Assembly: GCA_019648995.1 (NCBI GenBank)
Contig: BLXT01002806.1
Coordinates: 125,218-153,345 of the forward strand
Reading direction: 5' to 3'
DNA from: Plakobranchus ocellatus
Lineage: Eukaryota > Mollusca > Gastropoda > Plakobranchidae
DNA length: 28,128 bases
The translations under genes and the position numbers were made by a program. Shown piece after piece: positions 1-12,200 of this stretch. Under the pieces are notes generated by a model, which saw only the letters and a program-made list of their open reading frames with translations, did not search any database and was not told where the DNA came from. Each line of letters starts with the position of its first letter. The stretch's first letter is position 1.

Positions 1-1298
1 CTTCATCACAAATTCACATTTTTCACTCATAAAAGTCATAGCCAGTTTAGACAAACAACTAGATGAAAATTAATCATGATAATATTTGTAAGATCTAAAA
101 AAATTCAACACCCCAAAAAAAAGAAGATATTTCCTTTGTAAACAGTCCATGAAAATTCTATTTTCTCTAAAAAAAAAAATAATTATTTCGACATTTTCAA
201 GGAATCAATGCTGAACTGTATTTTCTGTTTTGATTTTGTTTGTAGGACTTTCTTGATTCTTGTAAGGCTTTACTCCATATATTTTAAAAAATTTATATAT
301 ATTTTTTATCAAGTATGAATTGATCTTTTGAATAATTAAAATTTAAAATTTCAGATTCAATTTAGAATATTATCATACTAACTAATCACATAATTGCTTT
401 GTGTAACATGGGCCAATATATTTCAAGGGTTTTGTGAATTATCTGTCTTTTTACTTTATCCGTGTTTTAGTAGTGTATCTATCCAGGAGAGAGACATTTC
501 ATTGCTCAGCATAGTATCAATAATGTTAGAGGCTTTTTGGCAATTTGGAAAAAAAAAAAATGCATATTTTTTCAGCGTCTTGAAAATTGTTTCTATTGGT
601 ATCAAGATTTATCACAAAATCGTCATTCAAATGTGGTTGCAATTGTGTACCTAATGGAGGCTTAGGACTGAAAATTTGACTGATACGTCTGTTTTTAGAG
701 CTTGGAGATGCTCTTCTATGCCATAAGGTTTTGCCCTTATCATTTATACCCAATTCAATAATACATAACAAATACAAAACGCACCTTATACATGCATCCC
801 CAAAAAAAGCAATGCTTTGAAAAGGGCAGGATTAATCAGTTTATTTGTATGCAAGTGTGTGAAAACAAAAAATCAGCTTCAGCTGAGCACAGCAGTATCT
901 AAAGTAAATCAAACAGCATCAAAGTTCATCCATTGAAGTGGCAAAACTTGCAATTTCACATTCAGGATTTTAAAAATCACAAATAGGGAGGGTCTTCAGA
1001 ATGTAAGTCATGGGGCAAACATCACTTATCTTTATATTATAACATCTTTGTTAAATGTAATGCTGTATAATTCTTATAGTATACAAAGCAGGCCATGCAA
1101 AGCCTTTGCTGTCATTTTCAACAAAAACAAAAGCCATAATTGAATAGGAAAAAAAAAATTTTTTTGAGGCAAGTAAGAAATGGAGAACTACCAGGTGGAA
1201 AAACAATTTTTTTTTTTTTTGTTCAAGAATCAATTTAAAGTTTTACAGGTTTTCAATGAGGTAAGGAAAATAACCTGCATCGGTGCATGATACAACTA
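1..1298. other. AT-rich stretch without a supported gene
   Basis: Many short A/T runs. The minus-strand open frame around 526-777 (containing SKNRRISQIFSPKPPLGTQLQ) has protein-like composition but no convincing splice context; I do not call it. Confidence 0.5.
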
Positions 1299-1680
1299 CA
1301 GTGGAAACCTCAAAAACCTCAGATCGCAAATATTTTGAATTTCTCATAAATCAAAGTATTTGCGATCTGAGGTTTTTTCTCTTCTTTGGCTTTGTCGAGT
1401 TCAAACTCATTATTCGAAGTCCACATCGCCACAGAACACAATAAGAAAAAAAATGCTTTCCTCTCGCTACTCCCAAAACAGAGCCGATCAGTTGTAAAAA
1501 AAAGCTGGCATACTCCAGGAGAGCCATTAATAACAACGTGAGAGGGGAGGAAAGTGGAGTGCCAAATGTAGGTTTAAAACAATAATATTAATAGTTAGCC
1601 ATTTTCTTTGACCCCTACTATTTTAATAATTCAAAGTTTTGGTCTATTCCCTGGCACTTCGAATTATGAGGTTTCCACTG
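1299..1680. mobile_element. Tigger/pogo-like MITE (382 bp)
   Basis: Ends CAGTGGAAACCTCA and its complement TGAGGTTTCCACTG. The CAGT-GAAACCTC type of terminus is known from the Tigger/pogo branch of Tc1/mariner. TA precedes the left end, but AA follows the right end, so the TA duplication is imperfect. Each end carries its own subterminal foldback (1312-1377 and 1626-1667). No transposase. Confidence 0.75.
1312..1377. repeat. 27-bp-arm hairpin inside the MITE
   Basis: Arms 1312-1338 and 1351-1377 centre on CCTCAGATCGCAAATA and its complement. They differ at about one base around a 12-nt loop. Confidence 0.85.
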
Positions 1681-2774
1681 AACAATACTATCATTATCCA
1701 TTGAATACAACTAATACAAGGTTTCAATGACAACTGATCTGTATCAAAAGCAGAGCTTTTCTTTAATTTCATTTGATGTCCTGCCAATGATTCAACTTTT
1801 CAATATTTGCATTTAAAAAATTTGTCTGCTACATGAGATGTTAAATTTTTCTCCTGATATGACATTCAAACACAGAATTAAAAATGATAGAATTTTTAAA
1901 AAGTAATCTGAATGAAGAAAAAAAAAGAAAAGCTCTTAAAAAAAAAATTCACACAGCATACCTACCTCTACAACTTATTAAGTTCTCCAATCACAAAATT
2001 CTAACTATAAAATTTTAAGGCAAAAAAAATTCTAGCAAGAAGAAAGCAAATAAAAAAAATTAGTTAAAAAAAACCAACAAAACAATAACGCGGATGAAAC
2101 TTACATGAATGCATCTAATTTGTCTAAAAATACTTTGACTTTAAAAAAATTTATCCCAAATATTTCGGTTTTGCCTTTGGGAGATTTTATTGGCTCCATT
2201 CCAAACTCATCTTCAGTCCAAAGTCCATAAATTTAATGTGAAATTTTTTACACAAATAAAACCCTGCCTTTCAACCATAACTTATTAATGTTTATTCAAA
2301 CAAAAATTGTCCTCATATTGCAGATCCCTCTTTAAAATATCTGTAAATAGATTATATATATACACAGAAAAAATTAGTTTGATCGCATTTAAGAAATCGA
2401 GATTTATTGTTAAAAATTATAAAAATTCATATTACAACTTCAATCTATGACTTAAATTAATTATCATTAGGCACTCAGAATTAGCAATATAAATTCACAC
2501 ATGTAAATGGATATAAAAATTATTGATATTGGTAGTTTCTTAATAATAAAAATAATAATACCACAAATATGTAACAATTTTTGACAAAAAAAAAGGGACA
2601 AAAATATTTTTCATGAATTACTTTTTATATTGTTCAAAAGTTCCTTATAGTGGTACCAAAATATTTTCATGTAACATTCATAATCCACCCAATGAATCTT
2701 TGAAATTTAACATTCTCTTATTACCATTATTAACTGAAGTGTAACAATCAATGCATGATCCCAAGATCTTGTGA

Positions 2775-3028
2775 ACATGGTGCATGGAGTCTTAAAAGTC
2801 TGGAACTTAAAAATATCAATTCGAGACTTGGAAAAGTCTAAAAAGCATGGGGTTTTTTTGTTTTCAAGAAAAAGTCTGAAAAACAAAACTTCTGGATTTC
2901 TAGACCTGCAGCTGCCACAGTCTAACGATTTTTATAGACTTATGGAAGGGTTTTCACCGAGATTTTACGTCTTGAAAATCTTGAGAACAGTCTGGAAAAT
3001 GACTTTTCAAAATGGGTATGCACCATGT
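2775..3028. mobile_element. Small TIR element (254 bp)
   Basis: Perfect 11-bp inverted ends ACATGGTGCAT and ATGCACCATGT enclose a stretch rich in repeated AAGTCTGGAA-type words. No target duplication is visible, so the boundary is uncertain. The open frame that crosses it is probably fortuitous. Confidence 0.45.
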
Positions 3029-3029
3029 A

Positions 3030-5630
3030 TGAGCCACTCTCACACTGAGAATTGCAAATAGTTAAAGAAAGACCTAAACAACTGACAAAAATAAGATGTG
3101 GCTCTTTGAAATGAAATTGCTACTTCTAAAAACAAAAACTAAAAAAAAATTCTCTTCCTTAAATCATTCCTATTTCCAAAATCATTTTGCAGAAAAATCA
3201 AAACAAATGGATGACTGTTCACAAAATAGCAACATCAAAAAGGTAGACATGCCTACCCTTAAAAAAAAACTGAGAAACATTAAGGGCAAAAATGCAGAAC
3301 AAACCCGAATATGACGAGAACTAATGCCAATTGAACAAACAAATCAATTTAAATATGTTTCTATTTAGAAAAAAAAAGTGCCTAAAATTATAGAAGTGTA
3401 ACTTTAGAAAGGGGAAGAGTGTAGAGGATATTAGTTTCTGTTTGACTTACAGCCTCCATACATACATTCCAAACTGTTTACCTGAATTTTGTGCAAATTG
3501 GCCCCAGATTAAAAAAGAAAAAGAATCCTTAAAAATGTTCATCCTATTCATACTGAAATGATTCTTTATCTTTGGGTTACTGATTTCAGTGTTGCCATTA
3601 GAATTCAATTTTGCTAGCTTTTCTGTTAGAAAGTACATTAAACAATCCCCTTTTCTGTTCCTAAAATGCTGAATGTCATGATGCATTCTTTTCGAATAGA
3701 ATGCTGCCGTCTCTTATGAATTGGAACTTATGTATTGACTCTTGAGCAATTTCTTTTGGGGCACTCTGATTTAAAGGGGTAGACTCATCAAAGATTCGCA
3801 GGCCTGATTGAATAAGTTTTATATCTCAAGACACAGTGTAACACGTTTAAACCGAAATTCTAGGGAATATGATTTCTATTTTGGTTTAAGCATAGTGCAT
3901 TAAATAAGTAAGATTAAAAGGAGAGTAACCATCTTCCAAAATATTAAGTTAAATCAATCCCACCCATCGTCACACCACAATGTGAATGAACACACTTAAC
4001 CACGAATCTTTCTCTCTTTCTTATCCATTTCTTTATCTCCTTCTCTTTCCTTTTCAATTAAGAGGTTATTGCGCCTGTTATCGATGAACAATAGAGCTCC
4101 CACAACTTCAACATCACCTAAGTAAGATTTCCGGTCCTGAAGTCTCTACTTTTACAATTTAATAATCACCAAAGTTTCCCGGTATTGAAGTTCTCAGCAA
4201 GACAGATGGCTTTATTACTGGCTGTGATGCAACAGTGTTTGCTTAGCTTAGCTCTGACGGGACCTAGACATGTAGGGAGTGCCTGGCACGGTCCCGCTGC
4301 GTAACTGAGTGGTGGAAGAGAAGAGATGTTGCAGGTGTGTGGACTAGACCTAGCCAGACATCGGGCCTGGCCGTCTGTAGTATGAGGTACCGGTAACTAA
4401 CAGTAATGGGTTTGTGTGGAGTAATGCGAAAAAGAAAGGGAAGGACAAGGTGTGTTTTAAAAAAAAAAAAGTTTTTTTTTTTCATGTGTCGGTCGGACAG
4501 TGACTGGGCTTTAGCGATAGTTTGGCAGCCAACGCTTTCAATTTATCACATGTTTAATAAGAAAGAATAGGAGGAAAAAAGGAAAGCTCTTCAATTTTTT
4601 TTTGGTTTAGCCATTTTTTCGGTTTAGGTGTGGTTACTGTAGGTCATAATTATCACAGGACTGGCAATGGCTAGAGCTGACCTTCAATCAGACAGTCTCG
4701 TGCAGGGCCTCAAAGTTCAATGCAGGGTCTATATTGGCATGTGCAAAGCACCAGGTTAGGCCAACTCCTCCAGACTAGTCAGAACTGGCCGTATAGTCAA
4801 GATACATAACTTTACCCAAACCATTGGCTTAAAGTTGACAGATTAAAAACGGAAAAAAATTTATCCCAAAACTGTTTATTTCTTCTATTAAAATTGCAAA
4901 TTCAAATTTGCCGTCAAAATGTTTGTATTTGCTTTTCTCACAAAGATATGTTTGTTGGAAAAAAGACCCTGGTTTAGGTGAGTGACATCACTGTGTGAAC
5001 AACCAACCGCCAACAGTCAGTGATGGTAGGAGTAGGACCAGAAATGAGTAATAAGTTTGAAAAGTTTGTTGCAGTATTAGTTCCATTAATTTAAGTTCCC
5101 TATGATTCTTGAGCTACTGATTCAGAGAAGCGCCGCTAAACCTGGATTAGGATTATTACAGAGGGTATGGCCAATCACAAGTTGGCAAAATTCCAGATTT
5201 TTGTGGTAAAAATGCAGATTTCTGGAACACAAGTCATTTTCAAATAGAATTCAGAATGAATCCAGAATTTCCGGAGTGGTTGGCATGTCTGAAAAGGTAA
5301 AGTGGGGCTTATTTAAGATAAAAGATTGGAGTGAGGAAGGTGGTGCACTTGATGGACAAATGCTAAAGCATCAAGGTAGAAAGCTGAAACACTCACTCAA
5401 ATGGTCTTATTGTTAACAAAAAGTCATTTATGGAGACAAAAAAAAATAAATAAATAAAAAAAGCTGTTATGGTAATGGTGACTGGCATCCACCTTGGATT
5501 TTGGAAATTTTCATTTAAATTCCTGAGACTCATTATGTTAGTACAAATATACCCCCAAACTTTTCCTATTAGAAAATTTCAGAGGTATCTCCATCAAAGA
5601 TCAGAGCCTTTTTCTTAAAATTTTTTCCAC
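3030..5630. other. Non-coding stretch downstream of ADSS
   Basis: No defensible exon. A GC-richer patch at about 4250-4400 includes a 7-bp stem CGGGACC/GGTCCCG and is followed by an A12-G-T11 run near 4457-4482. A short diverged direct repeat occurs near 4111-4195. The part nearest 5630 may still be synthetase 3' UTR. Confidence 0.45.
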
Positions 5631-5636
5631 TTTAAT
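5631..5636 (-). terminator. Candidate ADSS poly(A) signal ATTAAA
   Basis: The plus-strand text tttaat reads ATTAAA on the minus strand about 530 bp after the stop. A canonical AATAAA appears only near 4876. Neither is proven, and such hexamers are frequent in AT-rich DNA. Confidence 0.2.
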
Positions 5637-6163
5637 TTGAAGTACATGTATGTAATTTGTCTAAAAGTAAATGATATGGGTATCAAACCTGACAAAAAAA
5701 ATGTAAAGATCATACTTGGATGTTGTTTATAGACTTCTGTTATGCTTCTGTAAGATTTAGAATTTCCTGCCCAGGGAAAGAAAACACATTACTTTTACTA
5801 TCAAAATTTACATAGAAGAGGGTAACAAAACAAAGAAGGAACATTACTTGCAATTAAAAAATTTCAACATGAAAACAATCACAGATTAAAAAATACTTAA
5901 CTCATAGTGAAAAATGAAATAAGAAAACAAAAATAAACATTTTTTTACTTATCAGAGGAGGAATTAGGATTAGAGAAACCCAAAATCATCCCACAGATTT
6001 ATAAATTGGTCAACAACAGTACTAAGCTTGTCTTGGCTCCATCTGTGACAGTTCGTCCAAGAGTTCCATGATTAGTCAGGCCATGTATGAGGGAGAAAAC
6101 TTTCCAGCAGCACTCAAAGGGAAAACAGAAAACTTAGAGACTTGAAATTGGATACAGTCTCAA

Positions 6164-6216
6164 TCACAAACATGGGATGATCGATTCACGATCTTTGCCA
6201 ACTCCAACCCACCGCA
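6164..6216 (-). CDS. ADSS: ADSS exon 13, C-terminus (residues 427-442) and stop
   Basis: Acceptor CTGCAG|TGCGGTGG, then [16 protein letters not shown] and TGA. VGVGK-RES is the family C-terminal signature; the last residues PCL differ from the vertebrate ending. Confidence 0.94.
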
Positions 6217-9200
6217 CTGCAGAGAGAAAGACCCACCATAAAACTTGTTGCAAGATAAGGTTGCGTGATTATTGATCAAATAAAAACATGTATGTAGGCT
6301 TCCTAATTCTTTGAAAGATTGTGCTTGACACTGACAGTTATTATTTAGAGCACTCACATTTATTCCATTACTTCCTTAATACCTTGATTGCCAAAGCAGG
6401 TGATTCTTCTAAAAGTTGTCTTTTGAAATGATTATGAACCTCTAATACAACTAAATTGACCTGATATTTCTTGAACATTAACTCATGTTCTCTGGTGTTT
6501 TTATATGCATACATGTCGAAAAAAAAAATTACATTAAGTCATGTCAGAATAAGAAACAACCGATCACAATGTTTTTTACAGACAGAACTGAAAAAAATTA
6601 CAACACTTAAGTCTCCAAACTTACCAGGAACTCCAACATGGGACTCAATAGTGCGGATGTACCTTTGAGCATTTGGAGGCAAGTCAGAAAACTTGCGAGC
6701 ATTTTCAGTGCAGACTTTCCAGCCTGGGAGAGTAAGATACTCCACCTCCACTCGCTGAACATCATCATCAGAGGCTGGAGACAATTAAAACGCAAGCATA
6801 AGCTTTGAAAGTTTTCCACTTATAAAATCTAAAGTATTCCCATTAACAGAATTTCTTTTATGAAAACCATTAAAATTTTCAATATGAATTTTTTGTTCAA
6901 TGAACTTTCGTCTCATCCAAACCTGATTGTAAAAATCTCTGGCCTAAAAGTGAGCGGTTTGGATTGATTTGTTGTTCACATAATCTTTCCAAGACAATGT
7001 GATCACAGGTGTTCAGGCCCTTTTCTGGCCAGGGTTTCAGTGGAGAGCTCAAAATTGAACTAAAACTAATCTATGACACAGAGATTTTTGCAGATTTCAG
7101 GGCAAGAGAACTTAGCTAGCCATTGTGCCAGTGCCATCACCCCCTTTCGACGGGGCGTTGTTGGCACAGTGCCTAGCAAGTCCGCCCTGTTGGAGGACCT
7201 CAAAGCCTGAGATCACCTTGTTGTGGACTGGCTATATATTAAAGAAAAAAAAAAAAACTCTCCCCTCATGCATAAAGCTTAATGAAAACTAAGTGAATAA
7301 TGATAAAATAAAAACACATGTCTAGATTTACTCAGAGGAAAAAAAAGCAGGTCTGCATCTCTTTGCATTCATGTTAAAAAATTCATAGAGGAATGTTCAT
7401 GAAATTTTGTGCTTAACGAAAGCTCTCACTGACTTTCTAGAGCATTTTACCTGGAAACGTGTTCAGTTTCTTCCCGTCGAGGATGTATGTAACTCCCACT
7501 TTAATTTCCTCAAACACATCGAGAATGTCCAGTTTCGTTACTGCTAGACTATTCAGAAAGACAGAAAAGACAAGTAATGTGTGTGCATTAATATTAAAAG
7601 TTGAATATGGATTCTTCAAATTCAGTGGGAAAAATCAATGTATATTAAGCAACTGTTTTCAAATTACAAAAATAAAAAGGGATTCACTCAATAAAACGGG
7701 TCACTTCCCTTGATCACGACACATGTTTATAAGGGACATGACTGCTACTCTAATAAATAGCTCCACAAAAGTATCGCAAGATACTTAATGAACATAAAAC
7801 AAATTAGAATTATAGAAATTTCTCTCTCAATTTTTTTGGCTACCGTTTTTTACTATTTTTTTAAAGACAGAGAAGGGGGGGGACACAAAAATTACTTCAA
7901 TGGGATATGTGGTGAGGGGCACAATTTTACTTTATGGGTATTGGGGCAATTTTTTTATTTTATTTTTCAAACGCTTTTGTGACAGGAGTCTGGAGTAACT
8001 TTATTGTTGCTTGAAGATTTTCACCTAGATCAAGAGATAAATTCCTCAGAGAGAGAGAGAGGGTGAGCACAACTATGTTAAGACAAAGCTAGAGGGTGAG
8101 CCAGATGACTGAGCAGGACAATGACTGTATGTGCAGAAGTCTAACAAAATGAGTTGTGTTGCAGACCTGCACAAATGACTTTTAACGCAAAACGCTGAAC
8201 TAAAGGTGTGAAAACTACTCACTTCTCTCTGTGGACAACGATTTACAGACATACTTGATATTTTCTCTTCATAAAGCATTAGAAGTTTTTGCTTCTGTAC
8301 GTTTTTATTTGAGCTCTGTAATGTAGACCTGCATATTGACTCATTTTGTGAGACTGCTACAGCTACATCTCTGCAAGATGCTGGACCTTTTACTTGGTAG
8401 AAGAGTGGAGAAGAGCACACATTTGTGTTTAAGAGTCCTACTCGTTAATGAGGAAAACGAATGAGTGTGACCTGTTGAAACCTTGCCCACAACATTGCCT
8501 AGAAGTTGCAAGAATTTGGACTGGAATGCCAAAAAATAGGGCATATTCAATCAACTCCCTCATACCCTGTAAAGCCATTGACCATGTTGGAGTATTTGAG
8601 CATGGCTAGATCTAACCAGCCGCAACGCCTGGGTCTGCCTGTGGTTGTGCCGTACTCTGCTCCACGCTCCAGGAGGAGTTTGCCTTTTTCCTAGGAATAA
8701 AAAAGGAGCCAAACTAAAATAATTATAATTTTTTTTTGCTCTTGCGTTAAATCTAAATGCATCTTCAAAAAGATAAGAAATTTAAAGTTTAAATTTAGGA
8801 TTAGTTAGAAATGTAGTTATCCTGAATGATGGCATTCATTATTCAGGAAAACTGTATTTATAACTAATCCTGAATTTAAACTTTAAATTTCTTATCCTCT
8901 TCCAGATTTTTTTTTCATATTTAAAACATAAGTTTGAGCTAAAAGAATGGACATTTTGCAACTTCAAAATATAAACTAGGAACAATAACTTTTCCTGCTC
9001 ATTCAGGCCTAAGTAATTCATAATAACATCAACATTGACCTGCTAGTGCTTACTTTTTCATTCCTTGCAAAAACTTAATATTTACCAAGTTTGTTAGCAC
9101 TCACATCTTTAAGTTCAGTAGGAAAGCCTCCAGCTCCAACACGTGTTAGGTAGGCCTTAATGACACCAAATACATCTCCGACGACATGAGGAGGAATGCC

Positions 9201-12200
9201 TAGGCCTGTACACACACCTCCCACTGAGCAGTTGGATGATGTCACGAACGGGTAGAGCCCTTAGATAAAATAAGAAATTCCTTTATGTCACAAACTCACC
9301 AATAAAACCAAATTTTAAATAAACATATGGCTTGGTAGGTGTACTTATTAAATAACCATAATGTACATTTATATTAATTTGCTAAACCAGATAGCCTAGA
9401 TGATACAACTTCATGACAGGGCTATGGCACAGACGTGACGCTTGCATTGTGATGATAGGACTATGGCACAGACCTGACTCTTGCACTGTGATGACAGGAC
9501 TATGGCACAGATGTGATTTTTGCACTGTGATGACAGGACTATGGCACAGATGTGATTCTTGCACTGTGATGACATGACTATGGCTTAGTCCTGACTCTTG
9601 CACTGTGATGATAGGACTATGGCACAGACCTGACTCTTGCATTGTGATGACAGGACAATGGCATAGACCTGACTCTTGCACTGAGATGACAGGATTATGG
9701 TGCAGACCTGACTCTTGCTCTGTGATGACAGGACTATGGCACAGATGTGATTCTTGCACTGTGATGACAGGACTATGGCACAGATGTGATTCTTGCACTG
9801 TGATGACAGGACTATGGCACAGATCTGATTCTTGCACTAACAAACCAATTTTTACAGCCCTCAATGCAAAAATTGTAAACAATAGAAAGTGTGAAGATTG
9901 GAAAGGCACTATCTTTCAATTTTATTGTTGACGCTGAAAGTAAGGCTTTGTCTACTGATTGCAATTAAGACAAAACTCTTAAAAACTGATCGGTGAATAC
10001 AAAAACAGCATAGATTGGGACAATCTCACATGACTCACCAAAGTCAATGTCTAAGATTGTGGACTGGGCGCATTCCACTAGAATTCTCTTGTTCTCCATT
10101 ATAGCTGTGTGCATGTAGCTTACAGTCTCTGAAACCATTGGCCGAACTCTTTCACTGAGATCCTGAAATGAAGATCCATGGAAATTAATGTCAATCGCTG
10201 TAAGGTACAAGGTCTCCTCAAGAGAGATATATTATTACATTTATTCTGAGAAAGAAAATCATAACCACTACCATTCATTTATATTAATATTTTAGTAAAT
10301 AAAGTAGGAAATTCTTTAATACATAAACACACTATATTAAAAATAGATTTGCTACAGTCCACCTTGCCCGCAAAATTTAACAGAAATTTTTGTGTTCCAC
10401 TGACTAATTGCATCAAACAAATAAAATTTATACATATGAGCCATTGTGGAAGGAAATCAGGCTTCTGTCAGATCTCTAGGAAAGGAGCAACAAGCTGTTC
10501 AAAATTTTTAACCATTATAAAAAGTTTTGAATTTCGGTTATCATATTTGATAACTTTCAACTTGACTCTTTAAAAAAAATATCAAAGAAAAACACACACT
10601 TTAAATCAACAAATCTTGCATCAATTTAAAAAAAGACCCATGCTTCATTATAGCACCCATGATTTCACTAGAAACAATTTTGTAAGAAACTCCATATTTC
10701 TATGGCTATACATAGGTACCCAAAACCGTCCGTCAGCGGCGCTAAGGCCTAGGTTTTCAATGAAAAATCCTAACTTTCAACTCGTGGATGCGTTTTTGTT
10801 TTGTCTCCAATATTTATAAACTGCACATGAAAATAAAGATCTATTCTTCCTGCACACGTAGGTTGTTGTTTTATTTCAATCTATGGATTATTACTATTTT
10901 GTACAATTTTTTAAAATCAACCCCCATAACGTGATTTACAGTGGCTAGGAGCATGTGAGGGCGACCCCCCTCTCTCAAAGCTCACGTGCCATTTACGCCA
11001 TGCTTTGTGATGAGCCACTTTTGGCTAGGTTGAAAGCTCAAGAAATTAAGCTTTACTTTGGTATAATTTTCATTTGGGTCATTAGGATGTAAGGTATTAA
11101 AATTCCCTTTTCTTTTCTATTTTTTGTGAAAATTGGAAGATTTTGTTAAAAAATCATAATGAAAGTTATATCACAAGCAAGCTCATCCACTTTCTGAGAC
11201 ATCTGAAAGTTAGAAACTAATTTGTCAAATGGCACCGGATGCATTTGCAACTACGTTGACCCCCTCCCATGTCTATTTTTGTGAAGTCCCGTCGGGTCCG
11301 GTAGGCTAGGCCTACACCCGGTCAGAGCGGACAGCTAGGCTCTATACAGATGTCAAAGGATCGGTATTTTTGACTTGCAGTACGAAAATAGATGGATCAA
11401 AACCTAAGTTTTATGAGAAAGTAGAAATTAATATATGAATAGTGTCTTAATTGACGGATTTCTATCGCGATAGCGATGTTGAGTGAGATAGAGATCTAAC
11501 CCCGAGATCGAAAGACCCGGTGCGGAGAGGGAGGTCACTTGAAAAGTCAGTCAGTTTTTTATTTTGTGCTCTAGGGAGAAAAAGAATAGTTCAAACAAAA
11601 GTTGAAAAGCCAATCTTNTGAGATTTTTTTATTTGTGAACAAATAAATGTTTTGGGGGCTTTAATTTTACTTTAAAAATTGGTCACGTGACTTTGCTAAA
11701 CGGCCGAGTCATTCAAGCGGTTTGACTTGGCCTCTTGAAGTGAATGGCGGTCAAGTCCATTTTGGCTCTATGTAAACAAGGAAAAAGTTATAAAAGAAAA
11801 AGTTACTTAGCAGATTTTACAAAAACGTTTGTTCATTGTTTTTAAACTGAACTTTACTATAGTTAACCAGGCATTAAGTATTGACTTTGCTGCTAACGCT
11901 ATAAAGATTGATTTCTAGCAAGAGAATAAGTATGATCAAAGCTGATCACCCTTTAGTGTCACTTTCAGTAGGCCCAGTTGTAACCACATCACCAGCCTGG
12001 CCTAACCACAATTGTAGATCTAGTGCAGCGTCAAATTAATATTAAAATAAATAGAGGCCTCTCTGTAATATTTTTTGCACTCATTTTTTAGCTAAGTTTA
12101 TACATAAACTTCTATATAATTGTTTTATTCAATTTTTTTTTGGGGGGGGGGGATGAAATTTAATTCTTAATAATTTATATCATTAGTAATATAGAAAAAT

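Noticed and set aside
2771-3061. 96-codon plus-strand open frame
   Set aside because: Built of repeated AAGTCTGGAAA-type words within a TIR-bounded repeat; not protein-like.
4264-4485. Minus-strand open frame in the GC-richer patch
   Set aside because: Low-complexity ends, and no splice or domain support.
8073-8420. 115-codon minus-strand open frame in ADSS intron 10
   Set aside because: It lies wholly inside an intron between perfectly joining exons, has no recognisable domain, and is within what chance allows.
9382-9909. 175-codon minus-strand and 108-codon plus-strand repeat proteins
   Set aside because: Both are products of the 39-bp minisatellite period inside an intron; no splice sites or start context support a gene.
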